Positions 48,400-58,196 of a DNA stretch of 64,000 nucleotides are shown here, piece after piece. The stretch's first letter is position 1. Every line of letters begins with the position of its first letter. The notes beneath the pieces were generated by a model. That model was not told the origin of the DNA and searched no databases. It saw only the letters and a list, made by a program, of their open reading frames with translations. The DNA is taken from the NCBI RefSeq assembly GCF_030066895.1, contig NZ_JASJAV010000003.1, forward strand, positions 124,001-188,000. The letters run 5' to 3'. Position numbers and translations under genes: made by a program. Source of the DNA: Breoghania sp. Its GTDB lineage: Bacteria; Pseudomonadota; Alphaproteobacteria; Rhizobiales; Stappiaceae.

Positions 48400-49391
48400 T
48401 TACGGCGTCTCGAGCTCGTCGAAGGTGGCCACGAGAGGAGCATGGAAGGAGCCGAGCGCTGCCGGAGTGCCCGCATCTTCGATTTCGTCGGCAAGGTTCC
48501 TGTTGTGAGAATCCGGACGTCCTTTAGTCGCGAGAACAGTGCGCGGCTCACGAGGATGTGGTCGAGCATGTGATGACGGCCGCGATGGCTGACCGTGAAA
48601 CGACGTTCGCTTGAGACCGAAGCTTTCCACCGGCAGGAGCTCCCGGCTCGCCAGTTCGCAATTCCCGGTGTCGTCGAGCTCCGCAAGGATGATCCTGAGC
48701 GCCGGTTCCACTTCTACGGCGTTGAAATCCCCGACGGCCGCGACGAAAGCGTCTTCCTCCTTATCGAAGACCGCATCGACGGCTTCGCGCAATTCCAGCG
48801 CCTGTCCTGTCCGCTTCATGGCGGCCGCGAAATAGCCCTCGGCCCAGCCGGGGACCGACTTCCAGCTCTTTGCCGTCAATTTCTGGCCCGGTACGGGGGC
48901 TGTGAGCGGTGCGCGCAGGTGGACGCAGAAGAGGTGGAGCGGTCGGTTTTCGGGAAGATCGAGAGAAACGGCCAGAATCGGCCGGTCGAAATGGATTGCC
49001 GGGGCGGATTTGTCGGGCGGATGGGCATGTCGGCGTCGCCAGTGCGGTGGATCGATGTAGTCGTTGAGAATGTCCCGACATGCGATCACGGGATAGCGGG
49101 AGAGGATTGCGAGATTGTGCCGCTCGGTCGGATCTCCGTCGCCGCTCGTTGCGAGGTGGAAGCTTTCATAGGAGGTGTTTTGAATGAGGACCTGCAACGC
49201 ATCGAAGCCGCGCGCCCATTCTCCTTTGCGCCGTTGCGTGTTCACTTTCTGCAGGCAGAGGATATCGGCGTCGAGTTGCTCCAGAATGGGGCGAAGCCGC
49301 GTTATGCAGGGTTCGAGATGCAGGGTTCGAGCGCTTGCGCGTCGAAGGGGTCCGATTCAAAGGATTCCAGGTTGAAGGTCGCAATCCGCAT
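48400..49391 (-). pseudogene. Endonuclease/exonuclease/phosphatase family protein, tandem-duplication frameshift
   Basis: It starts at ATG 49391 with MRIATFNLESFESDPFDA. A perfect 14-bp tandem duplication (49304-49331) then shifts the frame, and the correct continuation (VNTQRRKGEWARGFDALQV) is in another frame. 'RHNLAILSRYPVIACRDI' and 'VAAVGDFNAVEVEPALRIIL' are EEP-fold signatures. Near 48575 and again near 48510 further shifts place 'MLDHILVSRALFSRLKDVR' out of frame with HNRNLADEIEDAG. Substrate unknown. Confidence 0.87.
49304..49331. repeat. 14-bp perfect tandem duplication in EEP gene
   Basis: ATGCAGGGTTCGAG occurs twice without gap. Removing one copy restores the reading frame of the surrounding gene, so the duplication is a recent mutation rather than an old repeat. 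Confidence 0.92.
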
Positions 49392-49505
49392 GGGATCAGA
49401 GTGCTAGGTTCTGTTACGTCTGTCGAGGGCGAGGGCTCTTGCGCTTTGTCGCAGTCCGGGGCAAGAGCGGCAGAGAGAGATGAAACCTGGCTGTAAGGAG
49501 CCGAT

Positions 49506-49927
49506 ATGACCCTTTGCCCCCTGCTGTTCCGGGCGAACGTTTGAGGAATGCTGCGGTCCCGCCTTGGAGGGCCGTGCCTGGCCGGAGACGGCGGAGGCGC
49601 TGATGCGCTCGCGCTATTCAGCCTTTGCCTTGCGCAATGTGGGTTGGCTGAAGGAAAGCCTCTGGCCGAAATACCAGAAGACCCTGGATATGGCGGAGCT
49701 CACGGAATTCGCCCAGACGCGGCAATGGATCGGACTGGAGATCCTTCAGGTCGAAAAAGGCAGCGTCGACGACAAGACGGGCATGGTCAAGTTCGTTGCC
49801 AAGGCGCTGGAAAACGGCGAAGTGCGCGAACACCGTGAGGCCAGCCTGTTCCGCAAGAAGAAAGGGACGCTGGTACTACGTGGCGGTCGTGGCCGAAGAG
49901 CAGGTGAAGGCGTTGCTGAGGCAATGA
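49506..49927 (+). pseudogene. YchJ-family SEC-C motif protein, two frameshifts
   Basis: ATG 49506 with AAGGAG upstream. An extra C in a C-run at about 49515-49519 pushes the first SEC-C (MTLCPCCSGRTFEECCGPA) out of frame. 'EALMRSRYSAFALRNVGWLK' and 'WIGLEILQVEKGSVDD' are the YchJ core. A second extra base near 49866 moves the end (GRWYYVAVVAEEQVKALL) to another frame with TGA at 49925-49927. Small zinc-binding protein of unknown role. Confidence 0.85.
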
Positions 49928-50071
49928 TTCGGAGATGTCGGCCGTAACGGTCGCCCTGTTGTCTGAAATTCGCAATTCAAACAGGTAATGGGTAGGGTGC
50001 CGTGCGAACCGACCCGTTCGCTTGTCGCCCAGTGGGATAGGGCGTCTGATTTGGATCTGCTCACCACGTTC

Positions 50072-50815
50072 ATGCCGCCGGACCTGTCACCGGCTTTCGC
50101 ACTCACTCTCGTCTTCGTCTCCTTTCTAACCTCCGGCATGACGGCGGCTGTCGGGCTTGGCGGCGTGGCGCTTCTGGCGGTGATGGCCTTCGCCATTTCC
50201 ATGGCCGTTCTGATCCCCGTCCACGGCGTGATCCAGCTCGGTTCGAACGCCGGGCGGATGATTGTCCAGGCCCGTCATATCGATCGTTCGATCCTGCTCT
50301 ACATCGCGATCGGCAGTCTGGTGGGCGCTTGGGTCGGCGGTCACGTAGTGATGCGGCTGCCCGATGCGCCGCTCAAGATCGCGCTGACGCTATTCGTGTT
50401 GTGATCGATCTGGGGCAAGAAGCCGTCCTTTGCGAAGCTGCCGCGCTCGCTTCTGGTGCTGGCGATGTTCGTGACGACGATCCTGACCATGTTCTTCGGC
50501 GCGACGGGGCCGTTTGTGGGGGCCATCATCAGCCCCCTGACCAAGACCCGTCACGGTTTCGTCGGAACCTTCGCGGCTTGCATGACCCTGCAGCATCTGA
50601 TCAAGGTGACCGTCTTCGGCTTTCTGGGCTTTGCCTTCGGGCCGTGGCTCTGGCTGATGATCGCCATGATCGTCACCGGCTTCATGGGCACGCTGGCTGG
50701 CTCCATGTTGCTCGGGCGCATGCCGGAGACGACTTTCCGAATGGGGTTCAGAACGGTGATGACGCTGTTGGCGCTCAATCTGGTTCTGCAGGCCGCGGGC
50801 ATCAATCTAGTCTAG
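50072..50815 (+). pseudogene. TauE/SafE family sulfite exporter-like permease, opal-interrupted
   Basis: Eight-helix permease: 'SFLTSGMTAAVGLGGVALLA' and 'GATGPFVGAIISPLTKTRHG' are the repeated TauE/SafE signatures. TGA at 50402-50404 lies between LTLFVL and SIWGKKPSF; relatives have Trp, so TGG to TGA. The rest is in the same frame to TAG 50813-50815, so this is the only lesion. The ATG at 50072 is the likely start. It overlaps the converging GNAT gene within CTAG. Confidence 0.85.
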
Positions 50816-51432
50816 TCGGACATCTTGTCCAACCGTGCCTCAAGCCCGACTTTCACGCCCGGCCATTCCTCCGCGAGCACAAAAAAGAAGACCGAATCGC
50901 GCCAGCGCCCGTCGGGTAGGAGAATTCGGTGGTGGCGCAGCGTTCCCTCGCGGGTGGCTCCCATCTTCTCCATGGCGGCCTGGAAATGGAGGTTGCGGGC
51001 GTCGGTCTTGAGCTGCACGCGTCCATATCCACAGCTTTCGAAGACATAGGTCATCAGCAGAAGCTTGCATTCCGGATTGGTCAGGCCGTCCTAGAAGTTG
51101 GGTTGATACCAGGTCCAGCCGATCTCGAGGCCGCGATTGTTCGGGAAAATGTCGAACAGCCGGGTCATGCCGATGAAGGCGTCATCTTTTTGCCTGCGCA
51201 CGACAAAGGGTACGTGAACGTCCGCTTTGCAGGAGGAAAGCGCGGTGTTGAAATAGTTTTTGAACGAGCCCGGAAAGGGGGAGTTCAGGAAGATACGCTC
51301 CCCTGCACCCGCATGGAGGGCGGCCAATCCCTCCCGGTGGTGTTCTGCAAGCGGCTCGAGCCGTACGAAACGACCTTGCAGGAGGCAAGGGAGAACCGGG
51401 GCAACGGGTTTTGTGGGAGGAGATTCGAGCAC
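50812..51432 (-). pseudogene. GNAT-family N-acetyltransferase (RimJ-like), amber-interrupted
   Basis: GTG 51432 starts MLESPPTKPVAPVLPCLLQG. 'VRLEPLAEHHREGLAALHAG' and 'FIGMTRLFDIFPNNRGLEIG' are typical of protein or amino-acid acetyltransferases of the RimJ/RimL group. TAG at 51091-51093 cuts WTWYQPNF*DGLTNPECKLL; the acetyl-CoA loop and C-terminus 'AMEKMGATREGTLRHHRIL' follow in the same frame. Single lesion. Confidence 0.83.
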
Positions 51433-51800
51433 AGTATGTTCCTGCGATGATTTGCATCATGTCGCGGCGGCGACAGATTCCAACATGGAGCGGTAAACTT
51501 GCAGAAAATGCAAATTGGGCCGGTTCGACCAACGGTTGCGTCCATAGGTTTTCACGGCGCGGTTTCGTCACAGCTACAATGGGGTACAATGGATTTCGAA
51601 TTTCCGATTTTTCGCGGGCTTTCCTCCCAAGCCCCGAGATCGGAAAGGCGGGCCGCACCCGAGCTCTGAGGAATAGCTGACAATCATGAAGGGTGTCGCG
51701 AATCGGTCGTAAAGAACACTGCCGCCGATGGGGCAAGTTTGTATAATCGCTTTAGCGGGTAGCGTGGCGCGCCAGAGACGCGCGGATTTTGAGGAACGGA
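51433..51800. other. Region upstream of mitofilin gene
   Basis: About 370 bases without a supported gene. In relatives hemD (uroporphyrinogen-III synthase) often lies just upstream of mitofilin, but I cannot recognise remnants of it. A TTGTATAAT-like stretch near 51739 could be part of a promoter. Confidence 0.35.
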
Positions 51801-53696
51801 ATGGCCTCCGAGAAAGACAAGACGTCGAGCGAAAACGCCAAGTCTGGCGAAAAGAGCAGCGCCAAGCCCGCCGCGGGATTCGGTGCGCGTGCCAAGCCTG
51901 AGGGATCGGGAGCGAAGGGCGAAGCAAAAAGCGGCGCCTCCGCCGGTGCCAAAACAGGTAGCGCTCAGGCCTCTTCGGGAAAACCCGGTTCTGATCAGAA
52001 AAGTTCTGCACAGCCAGGCGCCGGCCAGACGTCGGGCGCCGGTAAATTCGAGGCGGGTCGCAGCGGTTCGAATCAAACGGGTTCGGGCCAGGCCGGTGCC
52101 GGCCAGGCGAGTCGAGCCGGTGCTTCTGGGGTTGCCAAGACTGGCAAGCCTCTGATGATCGATCTGACCGCGGAAAAGGTTCAAAGCAAGCAGGCGCAGG
52201 ACGAGCCCAAGGCTGCTTCGAAGGAAGCTGCAGGCAAATCCCAATCGATCGCGTCCGCATCCGAAACCTCGAAAGAGAGCGGGAAGGAAACCGGCACGTC
52301 GGTCGGGAGCCGTTCCTCCGCCGGTGGGGCGCGTTTCGGTTCGGGCGCAAGTTCTTCCGGTTCAGGCGGGGGCGGTGTCGGTCGGGTCATTCTCGCCGCC
52401 GGGATCGGTGCGGTCGTTGCCTTTGGCGGTCTCTGGGGCGCGGAGCGCGCCGGGTACGTCACGTTCACGGGCAATCAGGAAATCGCCGATCTTCAGAGAC
52501 GGCTGGCTTCGACGGATGGGCGATTCGCCGCGCTTGACGAGCGCTTGCGCAAGATTTCCGAAACCGATGCAACGCCGACGGTTGCGCCTTCCGTCGTCAA
52601 CGACATGGCGGCGCGTCTCCAAGATCTGGAAGATCGCCTGCGGGCGGAAGCCGGCCTCAGCGGAGAGGTCAAATCGGTTTTCGACGGGCTCGATGAGCTG
52701 CGCCGTTTCGTTTCCTCCAGCGGAGCCGGATCGTCGGCCGCCTTGGTCAGCCTCGGCGACAGCGTCGACAAGCTGAAGAGCGAGGTCGACGAGATAGGGG
52801 GCAAGGTCGGCAAGCTTGAGGAAGATACCAGCCCCGTGGTGCGCAAGGCGCTCGATAACGTGGATGCCAAGATCTCCGCCCTGGAGGGACGCACGAAGGC
52901 TGCTTCGGAAGCCGCCAGTGCGGCGGTGAAGGCTGCGAGCGAGGGCGATGCGGTCGCCGGAAACACGCTCAAGGCATTCTCCGGCAGACTGGATGCGTTG
53001 AGCGATTCGCTGGACGTCACGCGCAAGGATCTGGGGGCGCAGGAGGCGCGGCTGGGCACGCTGGAAGATGCCGCCGATTCCGCACGCAAGGAGATTGCGG
53101 CGATCCATGAGGAAATCGCCGGGCTCGTCAAGCGGGTCGCGGCGATGGAAGAGCGGATGGGCGGGCCCGGTGCGCGCGAGACCGCTTCGCGCGCCATTGC
53201 CGTGTCGCTTCTGAAAAGCGCGGTCGATGCAGGAGGCCGCCCCTACACCAGCGAGCTTGCGGCCGTTCGGTCCGCCTTGCCGCCTGAAACCGATTTCTCG
53301 GCGCTGGAGGCGAATGCTGGCAAGGGCATCGAAACCGTTACCCAGCTGATTTCCTCCTTCCCCTCCGTGGCCGCACATATGGCGTTGACGCTGGAGCGGG
53401 TGGATACGGGTAACTCGGTCGCCGATAAGTTCCTGAACAACATGCGGTCTCTCGTGCAGGTGCGAGCGACCGGTGACGGTGCCGGTTCGGGTCCCATGGG
53501 AGCGCTCGGACGCATGGAAGAGAACGTCCGTGCAGGCAATCTCGCTCAGGTGCTGAAGATCTACGATACCTTGCCCGATGGGACACAGAACGCTGGCAAG
53601 GATTGGGCGGCCTCGGCCCGCGCGCGTCTTGCCGCCGATGCCCTGGTCGACAAAATGACCGCCGAGGTTATCAAGGCGCTTGCCAAAGACAGCTGA
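51801..53696 (+). CDS. Mitofilin (Mic60) family inner membrane protein
   Basis: 631 residues from ATG 51801. A low-complexity leader of about 190 residues rich in Ser, Gly, Ala and Lys is followed by a single membrane helix (ILAAGIGAVVAFGGLWGAE), a long coiled coil (about residues 225-470) and a C-terminal mitofilin domain (from about residue 475). Alphaproteobacterial Mic60 shapes intracytoplasmic membranes and is the ancestor of the mitochondrial cristae-junction protein. Conserved pairing with hemY, 16 bases downstream. Intact. Confidence 0.88.
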   Translation: MASEKDKTSSENAKSGEKSSAKPAAGFGARAKPEGSGAKGEAKSGASAGAKTGSAQASSGKPGSDQKSSAQPGAGQTSGAGKFEAGRSGSNQTGSGQAGAGQASRAGASGVAKTGKPLMIDLTAEKVQSKQAQDEPKAASKEAAGKSQSIASASETSKESGKETGTSVGSRSSAGGARFGSGASSSGSGGGGVGRVILAAGIGAVVAFGGLWGAERAGYVTFTGNQEIADLQRRLASTDGRFAALDERLRKISETDATPTVAPSVVNDMAARLQDLEDRLRAEAGLSGEVKSVFDGLDELRRFVSSSGAGSSAALVSLGDSVDKLKSEVDEIGGKVGKLEEDTSPVVRKALDNVDAKISALEGRTKAASEAASAAVKAASEGDAVAGNTLKAFSGRLDALSDSLDVTRKDLGAQEARLGTLEDAADSARKEIAAIHEEIAGLVKRVAAMEERMGGPGARETASRAIAVSLLKSAVDAGGRPYTSELAAVRSALPPETDFSALEANAGKGIETVTQLISSFPSVAAHMALTLERVDTGNSVADKFLNNMRSLVQVRATGDGAGSGPMGALGRMEENVRAGNLAQVLKIYDTLPDGTQNAGKDWAASARARLAADALVDKMTAEVIKALAKDS

Positions 53697-53712
53697 CCCG
53701 GAGACGCCTTAA

Positions 53713-55725
53713 ATGGTTCGCGTTCTTTCCTTTTTTTCCGCCGTCTTCGTGATCGCGATGGGTTTTGCCTGGCTGGCCGACCGGCCGGGCCTCGTCATGA
53801 TCGACTGGCAAGGCTATCGCATTGAAATGGGGCTGATGACGCTGCTGATCGCCCTTGGCGTGCTCATGGTGGTCATCGGCATCGTCTGGTCGATCCTGCA
53901 TACGCCGGGATCTGTATCGCGCTTTTTCAAGCGTCGCCGCCGCGATCGCGGGTTCGGTGCCCTGTCGCACGGTTTGATCGCGCTGGGGGCGGGCGATGCT
54001 CGCTCGGCTGGTAAATACGGCAACGAGGCGCAGAAGCTTCTCAAAAACGAACCTGCTGCCAAGCTGCTGCTAGCCCAGTCGGCGCAGATGGCGGGAAAGC
54101 GTGAGGAAGCGCGCGCCTATTTCGAGGCCATGCTTGAGGACGAGGCGACGCGGCTTCTGGGTCTGCACGGTCTGTTCGTGGAAGCGGAACGGCAAAAGGA
54201 GCCGCTTGCGGCCCGCCATTATGCCGAAGAGGCGCACAAGCTGTCTCCGGTCCTTGCCTGGGCCGACAAGGCGGTTCTTGCCTATCAGGCTGCCGCCCAC
54301 GACTGGGAAAAGGCGATCGTGACGCTGGAGCGCAATGCACACGCCAAGCTCATCGACAAGCCGACCTTCCGGCGGCAGAAGGCGGTTCTGTTGACCGCAC
54401 GGGCGATGGAGCTGGAGAATCACGAGCCCGATCGCGCCCATCAGCTCGCCATGGAAGCGCACGGTTTGGCGATCGATCTCGTGCCTGCGGCGGTGATCGC
54501 CGGACGGCTTCTGACGCGCCGCGGCGATGTGCGCAAGGCATCCAAGGTGCTTGAGGCGACCTGGAAGAAATTCCCCCATTCCGATATCGCGGAGGCTTAT
54601 GCCCATGTGCGGCCCGGCGACAGCGCGCGCGATCGACTGAAGCGCGTCAAGGCGCTCAACGACATGCGCGGTCACCACGTGGAAGGTGGCTTGGCGATTG
54701 CGCGGGCGGCCATCCAGGCGCGCGACTGGGCGCAGGCGCGCGATTATCTGCGCCCCTTGCTGCGTACTCAGCCGACCCAGCGCGTCTTTCTGCTGATGGC
54801 GGATCTGGAAGAGAGCGAACACGGCGATCGCGGCCGCGTGCGGGAATGGTTGTCTCGCGCGGTTCGTGCTCCGCGCGATCCAGCATGGACCGCCGACGGG
54901 ATCGTCGTCGATGCATGGGCGCCGGTTTCTCCGATCACCGGCAAGCTTGATGCTTTCGAGTGGAAGGTTCCGGTGGAACATCTGGGAGCGCCGGAGACAG
55001 AGCCGGACGGTGATCTCCTTGAGTTGCCCGCCGAATGGCCGGCCCCGGAAGATAAATCCGCCAGCGCTACCCCGGTTGAGACTATGAAGCCGGAAGTGTC
55101 TGCGACGTCGAAGGTTGCGTCTGTCTCGCCCGTCACCGCGCCTGCAAAGCCCGCTGAACCTGCGGCTCCTGCTCCTGCTGCAGAGAAGAAGGCTGCAAGT
55201 GACGCCAAGACGGATACACCGAAGCTGGAAGAGCTTCTTGCGGCCACTGCACCGAAGTCGGCGCCCAAGCCGGAATCGGCTGCGGCGGAGCCGGACGTGA
55301 AAAAGCAGGAAGCGGAAGCGAAATCGGCATCTCCTGCTTCGGCAAAGACGGCCTCGGAAACCTTCGCTCCGGCACAACCGGCTGCGGCGCAGGAACCGAA
55401 GTCTGCACAGGAACCCAAGATCCCGGCCGACAAGGTCAAGGCTCGGATTGCTCAACGCCTTGCGTCTGGCAAGACGGCGCCTGTGTCTCAGGGCGAAAAA
55501 GCGGCATCGGATGAAGCGGTGACGCTGAAGCTGGAAACGATTGCCAAGGCGCCGTTCGCCCACGGCGAGGAGACGCCCGAAATCGAGCTGGAAGCGGAGC
55601 ATATGCAGCGCACGGATGCGGGCGCGCTGGAGACGGTCGGTGAGGTGGAAATTCCGCGGCTGCCGGATGATCCGGGCGTGGAAGCGGAGGACGATATTTC
55701 GCGACGCAGCCGGAAGTTCTTCTAG
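53713..55725 (+). CDS. hemY: HemY-family TPR membrane protein
   Basis: 670 residues. Two N-terminal membrane helices (to about residue 65) precede the HemY_N domain, then TPR-like helices (about 80-400) and a long Ala/Pro/Lys-rich tail (about 450-640). 'DRPGLVMIDWQGYRIEM' and 'AYAHVRPGDSARDRLKRVKA' are family marks. The gene is named for its place in heme operons of other bacteria; its biochemical role is unclear. Intact. Confidence 0.88.
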   Translation: MVRVLSFFSAVFVIAMGFAWLADRPGLVMIDWQGYRIEMGLMTLLIALGVLMVVIGIVWSILHTPGSVSRFFKRRRRDRGFGALSHGLIALGAGDARSAGKYGNEAQKLLKNEPAAKLLLAQSAQMAGKREEARAYFEAMLEDEATRLLGLHGLFVEAERQKEPLAARHYAEEAHKLSPVLAWADKAVLAYQAAAHDWEKAIVTLERNAHAKLIDKPTFRRQKAVLLTARAMELENHEPDRAHQLAMEAHGLAIDLVPAAVIAGRLLTRRGDVRKASKVLEATWKKFPHSDIAEAYAHVRPGDSARDRLKRVKALNDMRGHHVEGGLAIARAAIQARDWAQARDYLRPLLRTQPTQRVFLLMADLEESEHGDRGRVREWLSRAVRAPRDPAWTADGIVVDAWAPVSPITGKLDAFEWKVPVEHLGAPETEPDGDLLELPAEWPAPEDKSASATPVETMKPEVSATSKVASVSPVTAPAKPAEPAAPAPAAEKKAASDAKTDTPKLEELLAATAPKSAPKPESAAAEPDVKKQEAEAKSASPASAKTASETFAPAQPAAAQEPKSAQEPKIPADKVKARIAQRLASGKTAPVSQGEKAASDEAVTLKLETIAKAPFAHGEETPEIELEAEHMQRTDAGALETVGEVEIPRLPDDPGVEAEDDISRRSRKFF

Positions 55726-55747
55726 GCTTTTCAGTTGCCGTCGGTGT

Positions 55748-55778
55748 GACGATGCGCCCGAAACGGGGCGCGTCGTCG
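55748..55778 (+). terminator. Hairpin after hemY
   Basis: GACGATGCGCCC pairs with GGGGCGCGTCGTC (one G-T pair) 22 bases after the hemY stop, nested in CCGTCGG/CCGACGG-like flanks. No T-run, so possibly a weak terminator or mRNA end structure. Confidence 0.5.
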
Positions 55779-55886
55779 TATCCGACGGTACGTCTTTCGG
55801 GAAAGACACATGCAAGCGGTGTATCGCCCCTTGCATCACCCCGGCGAAGCGTATATCAAGCGCTCACTTTCCGGCTTCGGCCCAAA

Positions 55887-55962
55887 GCCGCTTTAGCTCA
55901 GTTGGTAGAGCACATCATTCGTAATGATGGGGTCGTCAGTTCGAGTCTGACAAGCGGCACCA
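55887..55962 (+). tRNA. tRNA-Thr (CGT)
   Basis: Complete 76-base cloverleaf with encoded CCA: acceptor GCCGCTT/AAGCGGC, D-arm GCTC/GAGC, anticodon arm CATCA/TGATG with loop TTCGTAA, so anticodon CGT reading ACG codons, and T-arm GTCAG/CTGAC with TTCGAGT. All stems are perfectly paired. Confidence 0.95.
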
Positions 55963-56034
55963 CTTCCACTCTTCAAAAATTCGGTTCTGGTAATTCGGTC
56001 CTCAGGGACGCGAAGCCGTGTTGCTGTTTGTCGC

Positions 56035-57107
56035 CTACTGCGCTGCAACGTGGGGCGAGAGACGTGGTTTCCCGCGCCCATCAACGAGATAGTGCGTCAT
56101 CCTGCGGCAAGCCAGATCGCTCTGAGCGCGACCCAGGCGGTGAGTGCGAAGACGGAAGCTCCGGTTATCCCTGCACCGACCGCACAGCCCCCGGCAAGCA
56201 TGCCGCCGAATCCCATCAGCGCAGCGCCCAGCAGATAGCGGCGCATCGAATATCCGTCGTGAAATCCGACGATCTTCCATTTCCGCGCGATGAGTGTGGC
56301 GAGAGCCGAGCCGAGGAATACGCCCGGCACCAGGCCCACATTGAAATCCAGGACGTCGCCGGGTGGCGACAGAACCAGCATCAACGTATCGGCGGAAGGG
56401 CCGGTGAAGGTGACGGCCTCCACCTGCATGGGGTCGAATGCCTGTCCCGACATGCTTGCGGTGAACCACCAGGCGAAAGGGATGGCGAGACCGGTCAGAG
56501 CCGCGGCAACCGCCTGCCAGGCGCGTACGCGCATGCGAAAGGCAACGACAAAGGCTTGCGACAAGCTACAAGACCGCGAAGGCCACCGCCCAGCCGGTCG
56601 TCGACTCGGCGAAGGCGAGCAGGTCGTTGCCGCCGATCTGGTTGGTGGTGAAGCCTGCCGCCAGCCACTCGCGCGTGGGACGCAGGATGCCGCGCAGGCT
56701 GGCTTGGGCGACGACGGCGAAAACGAGGCCGGAGAGCAGTGCCCTCAGGTTCCCCGTGGCCGAGAGGACCAGCAGACGACTGGCGCAGCCGCGCGCGAGC
56801 ACCATGTCTGCGCCGAACATTGCTCCGCCCAGTGCCGCCTTTGCCGGGAGGCGATCTGGCGGGCTTCCGACAATTGCGCCTGATCGGCCAGCACCAGCAA
56901 CTGCGTGCCTAGCACGGCGATGGAGAACGTGAGAAGCCAGATCGCGAGCTTTGCGCCGGGGGCCGCATCCACGAATTCGATTACCGCCGCGCGCAGGCAG
57001 AACCGGCTTTGCTGGGCGAAGGTCCCGAACAGCAGCCCGATAAAGAGTCCGCCGCACGCAAGGATTGCGGGCTCGGGAAAGCGATCCAGAAGAAATGTCA
57101 GATCCAT
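56035..57107 (-). pseudogene. YeeE/YedE family sulfur transporter, multiply broken
   Basis: ATG 57107 starts 'MDLTFLLDRFPEPAILACGG'. 'FGTFAQQSRFCLRAAVIEF' and 'GAMFGADMVLARGCASRLLV' carry the conserved Cys of thiosulfate/sulfur uptake proteins. Lesions: a shift near 56855, TAG near 56570 (AVAFAVL*LVASL) with another shift just after, and a shift near 56100 before the end (THYLVDGRGKPRLSPH). 'GGMLAGGCAVGAGITGAS' in the second half is the other Cys motif. Divergent from soxH. Confidence 0.85.
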
Positions 57108-57244
57108 GGGTCTCGTCCGTTGCCGTGCCGAAAACGGAAATATCTTACGTAAGGAAAGTTCACGCGACGTCTCTCGCATTGACGCCGGTCAAGTGTCAGC
57201 CATATAAATTCAAAAAAATACTATATTTAATGGGAGGAGACATC

Positions 57245-58179
57245 ATGACCCGGGAAATCCCTAGGCCCAGCCGACGCACAGTGCTTGCAGGAGCAGGGGC
57301 GTTGATCGCTCTTGCGGCAAGCGGCGTGCCGTGGCGCGCGGCGCAGGCCTCCACGCTGCAATTGGTCGCTGCCTCTCTTCAGGTCGTTTCCGACTGCAAT
57401 CTCGTCCTGCCAATGGGGTCATTCTTCCCAATCGTTCAAAGGACGAAATCAAGAATCTGCTCGGCCTGCACAGCTTACCGCTCGATGCTGCCGAGCCCGC
57501 ATGCAACCTGACCTTGCTGCGGAAGGGCGACCGCCTCGTTCTCTTCGATGCGGGATCGGGACCCAATTTTCAGCCGACGGTGGGCCGATTGGCCGACAGT
57601 TTCGAGGCTGCCGGCGTCGATCCGTCCGAGATCACCAACATCGTCTTCACCCATGCCCATCCCGATCGCATCTGGGGTGTGCTCGATGATTTCGGCGATC
57701 CGCTTTATGCGGATGCCCACCCTTGGATCTCGCAGGCCGAATGGGATTTCTGGCGTGCCAACGATACGCTGGATCGCATGCCGGAGGAACGGAAATCTTT
57801 CGTTGTCGGTGCCCGCAACCGGTTTGATGCGATCGAGGACCTGGTCACTTTCTTCAATCCCGGCGACGAGCCCGTACCCGGCGTCGAAGCGGTCGATACG
57901 CATGGACATACGCCGGCCCACGTCTCCTTCATGCTGCACGGGGGGCCGGACCCTGTTCTGGTGACCGGGGATGCGATCAACCATCCGGTGATTTCCTTTG
58001 AAAAGCCGGATTGGGAAATCGGGTCGGATCAGGACCGCGCACAAGGAGCGGCCACACGTTCCGCCCTGATCGACCGGCTCGCAGCGGACAAGGCGGCGAT
58101 CGTAGGTTTTCATCTGCCCTATCCGGGCATCGGTACGGTTGAGCGTTCGGGCGCGGCGTACCGGTTCGCCCCGGCCTGA
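57245..58179 (+). pseudogene. soxH: SoxH-like metallo-beta-lactamase fold hydrolase, frameshift and lost metal His
   Basis: ATG 57245 behind GGGAGGAG. Tat-type signal (SRRTVLAGAGALIALAASG). A shift near 57420 separates NLVLPMG from 'NRSKDEIKNLLGLHSLP'. The metal motif normally HAHPDH reads HAHPDR: codon 57667-57669 is CGC. Later ligands are present ('DTHGHTPAHVSFML', VLVTGDAINH). It is both frameshifted and missing a metal ligand. SoxH-type genes accompany sox clusters; their exact role is uncertain. Confidence 0.87.
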
Positions 58180-58196
58180 GAATATCTCGCGGTCCT

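Noticed and set aside
52300..52400. Ser/Gly-rich repeats as a tandem-repeat locus or CRISPR-like array
   Set aside because: The repeats are irregular, code for the disordered leader of mitofilin, and there are no spacers of constant length.
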